Shown here: in pieces, positions 12,801-23,125 of the stretch | Numbering within the stretch: position 1 is the stretch's first letter | Layout of the letters: each line of letters starts with the position of its first letter | Assembly: GCA_036877525.1 (NCBI GenBank) | Contig: JAZGTH010000114.1 | Location: 1,056,501 to 1,120,500, forward strand | DNA from: Chromobotia macracanthus | Taxonomy: Eukaryota; Chordata; Actinopteri; Cypriniformes; Botiidae | Direction of reading: 5' to 3' | DNA length: 64,000 nt | Program-made: the position numbers and the translations under genes | The notes under the pieces: model-generated | Told to the model about the DNA's origin: nothing | Seen by the model: only the letters and a program-made list of their open reading frames with translations | Database searches by the model: none

Positions 12801-15800
12801 GCTGGAGGAGAAGGTGCTGAAGGCCAGATGTGACCTGAGAGACATGAAGAACACACTGGAGAAATACACCTCCACCATCCAGGTCAGACAGCATCCTTCA
12901 CTCAGACAACAGCAGCCAGAGTGTGAGGACTTAAATTAACTAATGGTGAATGCTTGTTTCTAGAGTCTGACTGAGCAGGAGTTTCACCTGAAGACTCAGA
13001 TTAAAGATCTGGAGGCAAACGTCATCTCGGCTGCTCCTGACAAAGTTAAACAAAAGCAGATGGAGAAATCTCTGGAGGCCTTCAAGAAAGGTATAGTAGA
13101 CAGGAGAAGGCCGAATGCTGAAATGATTCACTGTCATGGCTACTCACTGCTCTTGTTTTGTTTGTGTCTTGAAGACTATGAAGCAGCGTCAAGTAAGGCA
13201 GGGAAGGTGGAGGCTGAGGTGAAACGTCTGCACAAGCTCATAGTGGACATCAACAGTCACAAGATGAAGGCCCAGCAGGACAAACTAGACCAGATAAACA
13301 CCAAGCTAGATGAATGTTCCTCAGCCATCACCAAAGCCCAGGTGGCCATCAAGACTGCTGGACGGTCAGTTTATCGGCCAGTAACCATCTTCAAATACAT
13401 CTTGTCGTCTTTCACTCATTAAACTTTCTTCTGTATTCAGTGGTGTTCAGGTGGCCAGCACTATTATTATTGTATATAGTTAGTGGTGTGTTTAAATCAG
13501 TATTTCCTCAAATCATTGACCTTGTCAGGGAGTGGTCTGCTCTTACTTAGTTATTTTCACCTGGCAAACTGTTAAACGGGTGAGAAAGTCCAGTGGACTG
13601 GCACTGAAGAAGGGCTCTGATGGGTAATCACTTCAGACAATATTATTGTTAGCAACTATCTGACAACATGCTATAAAACTAGATGGCGATGCCCTGGGCT
13701 GCATTTCTCAAATGCATTTTGAGCTAAGTTGATGACAGAGACCATTGGTACCTGGTTCTATGATATACTTAGGCTTATGATGCTTATGAGAAACGCAGCG
13801 CTGGATAATAGATTCGGAACATGCCGGCCGTGTGTTTATTACAGAAAAATACCACTCATAATTTTAGAAGATGTAGAGGTGGATGTTTTGTTTTGGTGTC
13901 ACAGTAATCTGAAGAAGTCTGAGGAGAGTGTCTCTCAGCTGGAGAAGGAGATCAATGAGAATGAGACTCTGATAGAGCAGCTAACAGAGCAACTGAAGAC
14001 ACTGGAGGAGCAGGCAGGAGAGATCATGCAGATATACCAGCAGGCTGAGGTACTTCCTTTGTCAAGCCTCTTTCAAGACAGAAAGCTTGTGTAGAAGAGT
14101 GTGTAAACTGTGTGTTGTATAGGAGGCTCTGCCTGAGGTTCAGGAGCAGCACCGTGAAATCCTGCAGGAAATCAAGTCTCTTCAGGAACAGGAACACGTC
14201 CTGCAGAAAGAGTCTCTGAACGTTCGGCTGAAGGTGGAACATATCGACGCCACTATCACTGAGTGCCACAAAAAGATCAAACACTGGGAGAAAGAGGTTC
14301 AGATTTACACTTCAGCACTTTGTCACACAGACATTTTAGTATTGTCTCTGTAATTTCAGCAGTTAAAACTGCACTAGATTTGGTAGGTTTAATTCTTTAT
14401 GTAAACCACTTCAAGCTGTCCATTTAAATGAATCAAACAATGATTCAGTGAATTGCATCATCACTCATGTATATCACAGTGTTCACGGAAGTCTTCGCTT
14501 TTAAAAAAAGAATATAGAGGGAGCATGAATGATTCTTAGGACTTATTTTGATAATAGATTGATCTTTATTCCTGCGGTTACTCTAGTGTTTCTCAAAGCA
14601 GTGAGTAAATTTGAATGTTAAAAAAAACTTGACACCTAGTGCTCATCTCTAATTTATGTAACCACCATTTATGTTTTTGCTTTGTTTTTCATAATTTATT
14701 CAGTTCCTGTACATTATCTGTACTCTGAATGCTGAAAACCTTGAGATTTAACATCCAAGGATCATTATGATATGGAGGTTTTTCACTGAGGTGTATTTTT
14801 AGGGCCCAAGCAAGCAGGGTGCAATTTATGTACTTTTTTTTTAGTCCTATGATTAAAAAGGTCGAATTTGAGTTCCCTGTTTAATAACCTTTGGGTGTAA
14901 TTGTCAACATTGTGAGTGGAGGAGCAAGTGGATCTGAAATGTATTCTCTTAAGCCTGTTGCACAATGTCGTAGAGGATTAATCCTAAACAAACAGGGTGC
15001 TGCTTCTCTGCGTCTAAATGACTGTGGGTGATGTAAAAGCAGCTGTTATCTTGCTCTGGGGCAGGTCATATAAAAATGAATCTACCCTGTGACGTCAAAA
15101 TCCAGCCATTCTGCGTTAGTTTTTTTCCAAAGGTTGATTACATAAATGTTTTCGTTTTGATAAGGAGGACTTTTAAGCTATGAAACTTGTAGTATATATT
15201 AATGATACCAAGACCTCCCATGTGTCAAAAGATAACAGGAAAATTTTAATACCTCATGTCATGACCCCTTTAATACGTTATAGTTGATATAATAAAATGC
15301 ACAAAGCAGATTTTTGGAGACTTTTACTGAAAACAGAAGGGCTAAACATCAGAAAGAATAAAATCAAGCAGCTAGTTTAAACAACACTAAAGTTGAAAAA
15401 CATGGTGGATTACATTAGAATTTCAGTTCAATTTAATTTTATTTATATAGCACTTTTTATAATGTTACATTGCTTTAAAGCAGCTTTACATATAATGGCA
15501 AATAAAACAGAAAGGATGTCAAACGTTCAACAGAGAATACATGGTTATATTGCAAATAATGTGAGATGTATATTAATACTACTAATTAGAGATTCTAGGT
15601 TTGTAGTTGGTTTATGAATAAAGGGTTGACTGAACCTATAAAAACAACACATTTGAACCTGTCATTACGCGCAAAGGCTCGTTCCTCTCAGTGGTCTATG
15701 ACGGTATTGTATTTAGACTGTCTGTTTAAACAGTATGTATGTCTGAGACTGTGACTTGTAGTCAATTAACATGATAGGTGATGGGTATCATATTACGCCA

Positions 15801-18800
15801 GATATGCCATTCCAGCTTATATGGAGATGTTACATAGAAAGATAACATCTTATGGGATGGGTATAAGGGATTTGCAATAGTATCATACAATACACACAAT
15901 AAAAATACCTGAAATTTACACAATGAAAGAGAATATGAGAGAATTGAGACAAAGAAATAAAATGGTCCTTAGGACTATAATTATATAATTTCGTTAGAAG
16001 CAGTTTTAGAAATTTACAAGTCTCTCAGTAGCAAGCCAACAGATTATCAGAGAAAGTTAAATCAGTTTTTTTCAGTAAATTAATCAGTCTGATGTCTGTT
16101 TAGCATTGAAATGTGGTTTCTCCAATGTTCAGTGAGGTATTGACAGCACCTCCTCAACTGCTCTGCCACTATCAAAGATGCCGTGAGGCTTCAGTTTAAA
16201 AACATTGTCATCTCTTAAAGCAAGTACAACTACATATTGAAATATTTTTCAGCCTTTAAACAATTTACTGAAGGGGTTTTTTTTCACCCTCCTGTAGTGT
16301 CCATGTTGTTTTTAATCGGTATTTGCTGTGAATGTTCTCAGGCTAGTAAGATCACACTGCACTCCATTGATAGTGCACCTGAAGAAGAGCTGCCCACACT
16401 GAACCCAGATCAACTGCAGGACATCAGCCCAGACCTTATTAAGAATGAGATTGCCCTGCTGGAGGAACGCTGTGCCAACATGAAACCAAACCTGGGTGCC
16501 GTTGCAGAGTTCAAAAAGAAGGTACATACACCTGTTCACCTGTCAGATGATGAAGGTACACACACACATCTCCACATTTAAAATGCCCAAAGAATGAGCA
16601 GTATCTACTAATAACGGATTAATTAACCATTTTTAAAACGAGACAGACAGAAACAAGGTTCTCACAGGACTTTCTATCCAAAATATTTTCTTTAACATGG
16701 CTACCATAAGTACCAAATGGCTTTTAAACAATAGATACTGTTAATTTCTTGTTGGAAGCCTCACAACAGGCAGGAGATATGGACCATCCTGCGTATTGAT
16801 CATTTGATCAGACAGTGAACCATTTCAATGCAGGGAATATGGTAATAAAGATGTAATAATAAGATCTCCCTCAGTATTTTCTTAACCTATAAAAAGCGTA
16901 GGTTTTTCCACTATTTGTACTGTAATATTATACCCATTTATGATGGCATGGCTGTGTATCATGGGGGGTGTGCCACATGATAAGAGAGTGGTCTGGGGGG
17001 GGTTCTGATGGAAGTCCTTAAAGGACTAAGAAGATGGAATTGTAAAAGAGGACCTGAAAGACGAGAGCCAAGAGATAGAAAGGAAAGAGGCCAAGTGTGT
17101 CAAACACTAAAGAGGTGTGTCATCCAATCAGAGCCTGTCCTCTTGGAGGGAACTCTCTTTGTCTTCCAATATTTAATTTTGCATATGGAATTTCCATTAT
17201 GCATTCTCAAGTGAATGTATACACAAGTAAAAATCGTTTTGGGTCCCTTAACATGCTCAAATGTGCCACATACATGAGTCGATGGCCATTTAAGCAAGTT
17301 ATTTATATCTTGTTGTAGTGTCAGTGGGAATTATAAGATTACATTTCTAAATGTTCTTTTTGCCATTAATTGTAATAATCCAGTGACATTTTTGTATGCA
17401 CAAGGAGTCTGACAACAGCCAGTGCTCCACAGAGAGATCTGTTCTCACAATCATCAAGTCTGTTTAAATTATGAACCAACAGAATAAACTGAGACAGACT
17501 AAATCCACAAGAATTGTGGCAGCGTCTCCAAGACGCATAAAGAAACCTGTCTGAAAAGCTATGTGCTTGTTTACCAAGGACAAAAGAGGTTTTAACCAAA
17601 GGGTGTTCACACAAAATATTTGATTTAGTTATTAGAAGTTAATTGATAAATAATCTATTTATGATATTTTATTTGAAAGCATCCCCACTTTACAGCATTT
17701 TTAAACAAGCGGTTAAAAACTTTTCATAGCATTGTAGATTTACAGGCAGGTTTCTTCAAGCGTCTTGGAGATGCTGCCACAGTTCTTCTGGATTTAGTCT
17801 CAATTTTTTCCGTTTGGTTCATAATGTCAACACAGACAGACTCATTGATTGTGAGATGCAGTCCAAGGTGTGATGATGGTATGACATTATCTTAAAAAAC
17901 ATGGCTGCTATCGGCCAATGAAGGTTAAGCACTTATTAGATAAGGTTAACAAAGACCAAACGGAAGGCACTGTTGACCCCAATGTTCTATAAGAATTAAT
18001 GAAATCAGCCACCAGGGGGTGCTATACCTTTTTCTTTTGCGGTGGGTTAAGGAAATATTGGCGTCTTTTTCCTTGTTCAAGGTTTTAAGGGCCTTTGGGT
18101 CCCTTCTCAAAAAGTACTGAAGTGTGGCACACACATTAGAGTCGATGGCCATTAGAGCTGGGCAGAGGCTGGCACATGGGTGGGGCAGGGGGACTCGGTG
18201 GGCACAAAAAGATGGTGCATATGTTATACATGCACTCACCTGTATGAAACTTCTTATGTGTATTGGTCATGTCAACTCAAACAACTTTTGCACTGGCACC
18301 CCTTAGTTCCACCCCAACAGGAAGTTGGCCGTTTTGGATTTTTTAAAAAGTGCATACTGTAAACTTTTAAACACTCCTAGAGATCTTATGTGATTGCCAC
18401 CAAACTTGGTGAGCATCATGCCAAGACATTGAAGATTCAGAATTAAGGGATTTTTTTATATATATCTCCAATGGTTTTAACATGGCAAGGCGATAAATTA
18501 TGATGAGAAATCTCTAATATCTACAGCACATGTTTATTGTGGTGGGCTGATGACATTAATGACAATTGTGAGTCAGTTATAGCGCCACCAACTGGCAGAA
18601 GAAAGTATTTCACTTAAACCATCATTTAAAAGTCAAAAACTAAATTATTGTGAAGGTAGGCCTAATTAGCATGCTTAAATTTGTAACTTGTCAACAATTT
18701 GAATTATTTACAAACCAGTTGTATTAAATACATTTGAGTATGTAAATTGGTTCAAAAGAATCATTAGTTTATTCATCCTTCAAGGAAGCATATCACACAA

Positions 18801-20382
18801 GTTTTGTTAATTTATTGCATTGTTTACTTGAAATAGTATTTCTCTGTGCATTCAATTCAGACATTAAGTGCCACATCTCGCCGAAAAACCTTGCATCAAA
18901 ATAAAAAAAAATTTTCCATTTTTTTACTGCTTGAAATGTAGCCTGGGCATGTCTGACAAAATGTTTAATTTAGGGATATAATAAAGTGATCTGGAAATGG
19001 TTTTTGTAAGATTCACCCGAAGACATCTCCTCATTTAAAATGCCCAAAGAATGAGCAGTATCTGCTAATAACGGATTAATTAACCATTTTTAAAACGAGA
19101 CAAAGTCCTGTGAGAACCTTGTTTCTGTCTATCCAAAATATTTTCTTTAACATGGCTACCATAAGTACCAAATGGCTTTTAAACAATAGATACTGTTAAA
19201 ATTTCTTGTTGGAAGCCTCACAACAGGCAGGAGATATGGACCATCCTGCGTATTGATCATTTGATCAGCCAGTGAACCATTTCAATGCTGGGAATATGGT
19301 AATAAAGATGTAATAAGATGTGTCTGCCTTGTTTCACCTGCTGATTCTCCTCACAAAGTCACTCGTGATTATCCTCACAAAGTCACTCACTGCAAAGTAA
19401 TTTCTAATATGATGTCACGTTTATTTAGGAAATCTTTTTAAGTAATTACTCTTGCATCTAGGCATGCCCAATCAACTAAACATTAAATATAGCTATTATA
19501 GCTCTCGTAATGAAATTTCTGAGAAAAATCTGAGCCTTCTCTTACCCTAAGTTTCTGCAGCACTCTGATGGTACAGCACTCATAACTCTGATGGTACAGC
19601 ACAACCACAGTAGCATGATGGCACAACTACACAAGACAGCGAGTGTAGCAATTGTTCATCTTTCCTGTAAAACTTTTGTCATGAAATTTGGCGAATATCG
19701 TCACCTTATTTTCTATGCAGGGAAAACCCTGATAACGTTAGGGTCCTCTCAGTCTTGTATATACTGCTGTTCTGTACTAATGCAACATTTATTCAACAAA
19801 TTACAATAAACAGTCATTAGAGTGTATCAACATTTTAACTGTGAGTTTTAAATCTGTGTCTGATGTATCCTGCTTTGTACAGTTTAGTATTGTCTAAACA
19901 AACAGCACGAGTCATCAGTGATATTTAGATTTCACCTCTAGATAATGACATTAGAGACTTCCCAACTGCAACTGGGAAACACTGTTTTCCAGTGAATTGT
20001 CACTGTCACAATTCACAGTGTGAATTGTCAATAACCCATAGTTCCAGAAATCAGTTGTCTGTGCTGATTTATCATCAAACAATGTATCAGTCAACCTCTG
20101 TTCTTAGTAATTTACTGTTTTGTATAAAAGGCCATAAAATACATGTGTGTAGGAGGAGTTGTATCTGCAGAGGGTGACGGAGCTGGATGACATCACCACA
20201 CAGAGGGACAATTTTAAGAGAGGCTGCGAAGATCTGCGCAAACAGAGACTGCATGAGTTCATGGCTGGATTTAACATCATCACCAATAAACTGAAGGAGA
20301 ATTATCAGATGCTCACGCTGGGAGGAGATGCTGAACTAGAGCTGGTGGACAGCCTTGATCCCTTCTCTGAGGGCATCATGTT

Positions 20383-20478
<96 letters not shown>

Positions 20479-21503
20479 TATGAAAATGATCACTTATAGT
20501 CACTTATGTGACTTATTAAAAGAACACAGCATATTGTTATTGGTTTGAACATAAGTAAAATGAAGAATTTCTGCATATAGAATTCTAAATTATAGCAATT
20601 CAACACATTCCTAAACCCTGGGTTCGTATTTGAATATTTGTGGTGTCAACAGTCATGATTGGATACAGCACAGACGCTTTAAATAAAAACTTGTATTGTG
20701 CTTCGCTTGTCACTGGAAAAAAGTCGGCAGGTAATTGCCGACTAATTTTTTTTAAATTCCCATTCAAAAATTTTCTGTCACCATTTGACTTTTTTTTTTT
20801 AATTTTTCTCATGAAACAACTGTTTTCATCGCATGCAGGTTGCTGTAACTACAATGTTTGTGACATGAGGCACACAATTGGCACTGCAGTGCTGGGTTAA
20901 CACTACAAAAGGGATGCTAAACCCAGTTCTAAATTACAAGTGTGAAATATTACTCGGGGTTAAGTGCAGTGTGAAAAGCTCCAGTTATTAGGCTATAGAA
21001 CTGTTAAGACCAAATTTTGTTAACAGGGTTAAAAAGAAATGCAACCCTCATCCATATGTTTTTTAAAATGTCCCCTTTGACATCTCGAGGTTGATAATCA
21101 ATCTGAAGTTGTACTGTTGTACATTTTGTATTTCTTGTATTTTTTAATTTTGTGTCTGGCATCAGTGTACGTCCTCCAAAGAAAAGTTGGAAGAAGATCT
21201 ATAACCTATCTGGAGGAGAGAAGACACTAAGCTCGCTGGCTCTGGTGTTTGCTCTGCATCACTTCAAGCCCACACCACTGTACTTCATGGATGAGATTGA
21301 TGCTGCACTCGACTTCAAGAATGTTTCCATTGTGGCTTGTTATATATACGTGAGTCCAGCTGTCACGCATCTGAGACAGTCCCATCAGGACAGTGTGTGA
21401 AATCACGAGGCAGAGCAAATGCAGTGTTCTACATTTCTGATTACAATTCATTACAAATATACATTATAAAATTACCTTTTTAATTAAAATTACCTTTTTA
21501 ATT

Positions 21504-21534
<31 letters not shown>

Positions 21535-21843
21535 TATTCTGATTCTCATATTTATATTCTGATTCTCATATTCTCATATTCTGATTCTCATATTTATATT
21601 CTGATTCTCATATTCTCATATTCTGATTCTCATACTTATTCTGATTCTCATATTTTTTCCTCTACTAAACGATTCCAGGAACAAACCAAGAATGCTCAGT
21701 TCATCATCATCTCCCTGAGGAACAACATGTTTGAGATGGCCGATCGCCTCATTGGCATCTACAAGACACATAACACCACCAAGAATGTGGCCATCAACCC
21801 CAAAACTATTGTGCTGAGAGAAATTGAAACTGCAACTTCATGA
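3843..21843 (+). CDS. smc4: Structural maintenance of chromosomes protein 4 (condensin subunit), 5' partial, 19 exons
   Basis: SMC4 pairs with SMC2 as the ATPase core of condensin I and II, which compacts mitotic chromosomes. Exons I joined: 3843-4007, 4574-4701, 5577-5717, 5862-6012, 8767-8931, 9027-9260, 11239-11424, 11522-11683, 11768-11993, 12072-12151, 12730-12882, 12964-13090, 13175-13364, 13905-14049, 14123-14296, 16342-16521, 20153-~20388, 21166-21349, 21679-21843. All have GT-AG borders and compatible phases. The first begins GEVEQIAMMKPKGQTEHDEG, an SMC4 hallmark. The order is N-head remainder, coiled coil, hinge, coiled coil, C-head with LSGGEK signature and Walker B FMDEID. The joined ~1063 codons match human SMC4 (about 1288 aa) from about residue 225, so Walker A is upstream of the window. 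The exon 17 donor lies in a (GT)n tract and is uncertain. The paralogue SMC2 is excluded by the matching sequence. Confidence 0.96.
4196..4350 (+). repeat. Diverged direct repeat flanking smc4 exon 2, copy 1
   Basis: This copy shares TATAATAATGTATAG, GGTTTTGTAAGGCACTG, GTTAAACTGCTTTGAAA and GTGAAATAGCTCTT with 4840-4990. It lies in intron 1. The exon itself is not duplicated. Confidence 0.65.
4754..4840 (+). mobile_element. Fragment of the GGGGTGTCCAAAC-type MITE
   Basis: GGGATGTCTAATC followed by GGTATCCTGCAGAGTTTAGT matches the left half of the element at 2328-2510. The right half is missing. Confidence 0.55.
4840..4990 (+). repeat. Diverged direct repeat flanking smc4 exon 2, copy 2
   Basis: Partner of 4196-4350 about 640 bases downstream, in intron 2. 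It follows the MITE fragment at 4754-4840. Confidence 0.65.
6013..8766. other. smc4 intron 4, nothing recognised
   Basis: A 2.75-kb AT-rich intron with no exon, tRNA or microRNA hairpin that I could recognise. Short open frames on both strands lack family features. Confidence 0.5.
9763..10100. repeat. Possible MITE with internal palindrome, smc4 intron 6
   Basis: It begins GGGCTGCAAGATTAAGACAA, like fish elements that start GGGCTGCAACGATTAA. It contains a palindrome at 10025-10045 (GAAACGGTCA, one base, TGACCGTTTC) and a directly repeated TAATTTCTGCAATTAAT. The right end is unclear. Confidence 0.35.
11239..12151 (+). other. smc4: smc4 exons 7-10: hinge (dimerisation) domain
   Basis: The domain runs from GKIPGILGRLGDLGAINEKY through NIGVATFIGLDK and FYFALRDTLVAENLEQATRV to QIIEQAGTMTGGGGRVMRG. 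This is the SMC4 hinge that heterodimerises with SMC2. The exon 9 donor is the gtgggc at 11994, not the stronger-looking gtgagt at 12004, because only the former restores the conserved G-T-M-T-G-G-G in exon 10. Confidence 0.92.
12478..12707. mobile_element. Short TIR element (MITE) just upstream of smc4 exon 11
   Basis: It starts ATGGCTGCACAATATTCC and ends GTATATTGCCCAGCTCT, whose reverse complement AGAGCTGGGCAATATAC resembles the start. It is about 230 bp and non-coding. It ends about 20 bases before the exon 11 acceptor, so it may supply part of that splice-site context. Confidence 0.5.
14890..15280 (+). repeat. Interspersed repeat A, copy 2
   Basis: Second copy of the repeat at 186-575, in smc4 intron 15 and in the same orientation. 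It ends in CATGACCCCTTTAATA. The 19-bp core at 14918-14936 is the reverse complement of 188-206 with one mismatch, while the flanks stay colinear. Confidence 0.7.
15419..15620 (+). repeat. Interspersed repeat C (TTTATTTATATAGCACTTTT type)
   Basis: TCAATTTAATTTTATTTATA, then TAGCACTTTTTATAATG and AAAGCAGCTTTACA, is a widespread teleost repeat block. It recurs at 22983-23125 with the same downstream order (ATACATG, GTGAGATG, GATACTAGGTTTG-like). Confidence 0.6.
16567..16865 (+). repeat. Repeat D, copy 1 (about 300 bp, near-identical pair)
   Basis: It is nearly identical to 19023-19320, both in smc4 intron 16. Shared blocks include AAATGCCCAAAGAATGAGCA, AACATGGCTACCATAAGTAC and GGAGATATGGACCATCCTGC. 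A 29-bp core (16645-16673) is reversed relative to copy 2. Confidence 0.85.
17443..17855. repeat. Long imperfect inverted repeat, smc4 intron 16
   Basis: The left arm 17443-17553 (TTATGAACCAACAGAATAAA ... GTGGCAGCGTCTCCAAGACG) pairs with the right arm 17744-17855 (CGTCTTGGAGATGCTGCCAC ... GGTTCATAAT). Arms are about 110 bp with roughly 190 bp between. In the smc4 pre-mRNA this could fold into a long hairpin. It is probably a foldback element or two opposed repeat copies. Confidence 0.75.
18040..18640 (+). repeat. Interspersed repeat B, copy 2
   Basis: Same family as 660-1560, in smc4 intron 16. It shares GCACAAAAAGATGGTGCATA, CAACAGGAAGTTGGCC-like and GTGGGCTGATGACATTAATG. It is non-coding. 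Confidence 0.65.
19023..19320 (+). repeat. Repeat D, copy 2
   Basis: Direct copy of 16567-16865, 2.46 kb downstream, with few point differences. The 29-bp core at 19102-19130 is an exact reverse complement of 16645-16673. Confidence 0.85.
20385..20473 (+). repeat. (GT)n microsatellite abutting smc4 exon 17
   Basis: There are 44.5 uninterrupted GT units starting directly after TTCA of the conserved GIMFS codons, so the 5' splice site of intron 17 lies within the tract. Confidence 0.97.
21500..21655 (+). repeat. Poly(T)/poly(A) plus TTCTGATTCTCATA minisatellite, smc4 intron 18
   Basis: A T-run then A-run (about 21500-21534) is followed by repeated TTCTGATTCTCATA separated by TTTATA or TTCTCATA spacers. 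The higher-order unit is about 56 bp and there are roughly six copies of the core. It ends about 23 bases before exon 19 and provides a pyrimidine-rich tract. Confidence 0.85.
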
Positions 21844-22032
21844 CGGGAGTTCAATCATCCATAGATGTTCTTTTCAGGTCTATGCCCTTTATGCATTCAT
21901 GCTTTCCCTGTTTTATACCTTTTTAAATAGTTCAGTTTATTCACTCTAGCAGAAATGATGCATTAGTGATAATATCTGCATGTTTTAAATACACTGCAGT
22001 CATTTTTTTTCAATGAAACTGCTTGGTTTATT

Positions 22033-22038
22033 AATAAA
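22033..22038 (+). terminator. smc4: smc4 polyadenylation signal (AATAAA)
   Basis: A canonical AATAAA lies about 190 bases after the smc4 stop and is followed by a T-rich stretch at 22061-22070. This would give a short 3'UTR. It is a motif-based call; cDNA ends would settle it. Confidence 0.6.
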
Positions 22039-22982
22039 ATTGGGCTTTGTAAATTGTCAACTTTTTTTTTGTTATTTGAAATTTTTTGACAGTTTAGTTA
22101 AATAAGACCAATGTTGCTCAACAATTCATAGTTTAATATAAATGTTAATGAGCCAAATTTGTGTGAACTCAGCAGTTGTGTAGTAGATCAAAGAGCCTTT
22201 AAAAATAAAGCTGATCATTAAAAATATACTATGATTTAAAAGGTGAAGTATTTTCCACAATATGAAACAAGCTTTGTTGCAAACTAAGCCACCCAACTGG
22301 GCAACCATACCACTGGCTCAGTGAATGGTTTGGTGTACAGGCACATTTCTGACCCAAACAATTTCCAGGAAGTGGAAGTTGGGAATACATTTTTATACTT
22401 CCATTTGATGTCACTAGTGGTGTAGAAACTAAACTAGTTGATGTTAATGTGTTTAAAACTGCAATGTAATCCATAACTTTTTAGTTAAAAATTTAACAAA
22501 ATCAGTTATATAAACAAAAAGATCAGGCTACTAAATCACATGTTGCTGGAATACTGAAGTATTTTTAGCTCGCTCTTACAGCAGTTTGGAATTTACATTT
22601 CTCATCCATGTAAAGAAAACAACTGCAGATAACTAGCAATTTTGTTTCAAACAGAAATGGTAATAGAAAGGCAAACGATATGGACTACAGCATTAAGCAG
22701 GTCCCAAATATCTCCCATGAGAGCTGTGTGCATATGAGAAGACATCACAGCCAATGATTTCTACAGTACAGAAATGATTAGACTGTTTTATAAAAAATTT
22801 CTTAGGCTAAATTAACCTGGCAAACCTTTTCATTTGGACCGTACCTGACTGCAAAAAATTACATTAAAAAAAAATTAAAAGCCTAATGTTTTACCATGAA
22901 ACACTTCCTGTTTTTTTAAAGTCATTAAAATTTTCTATCTTACTGTTGTCTGATAGAACAGAGAACCTAATACTGGTTCCAG

Positions 22983-23125
22983 TCAATTCAATTTTATTTA
23001 TATAGTACTTTTTACAATGTTGCACAAAATGCAAAGCAAGTTTACAAACACCGAATACATGATTGCATGTGTGAGATGCATGTTAAAACTATTTAGGGAT
23101 ACTAGGTTTGTATCCTGAATCACTA
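22983..23125 (+). repeat. Interspersed repeat C, copy 2 (intergenic)
   Basis: TCAATTCAATTTTATTTATA, TAGTACTTTTTACAATG and GGATACTAGGTTTGTA match the copy at 15419-15620. It lies about 1.1 kb downstream of smc4. Confidence 0.6.

Larger units (their letters stand above)
20153..21843 (+). other. smc4: smc4 exons 17-19: C-terminal ATPase head
   Basis: Exon 17 reads EELYLQRVTELDDITTQRD and ends in SEGIMFS. Exon 18 carries the ABC signature LSGGEK (about 21208-21225) and Walker B YFMDEIDAALD. Exon 19 carries NAQFIIISLRNNMFE and RLIGIYKTHN, then stops with TGA at 21841-21843. All head motifs of the C-terminal half are intact. Confidence 0.94.

Noticed and set aside
20385..20473. Protein made of alternating Val-Cys after smc4 exon 17
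   Set aside because: The open frame simply reads through the GT microsatellite. It is intron or splice-site sequence, although a one-residue extension is possible.
20385..20473. Poly(His-Thr) open frame on the - strand
   Set aside because: It is the complement of the GT repeat and not a gene.
21152..21165. Start codon of a separate gene at exon 18 (MSGISVRPP)
   Set aside because: The ATG-like start lies in the intron just before the acceptor. The homology begins at VRPPKK as part of smc4.
3843..21843. miR-15b/miR-16 cluster expected in an SMC4 intron
   Set aside because: In vertebrates this cluster lies in an SMC4 intron, but I found no TAGCAGCAC seed in a plausible hairpin on the + strand here. 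The TAGCAGCAAT at about 33003 lacks the mature sequence. It may lie in upstream introns outside the window.
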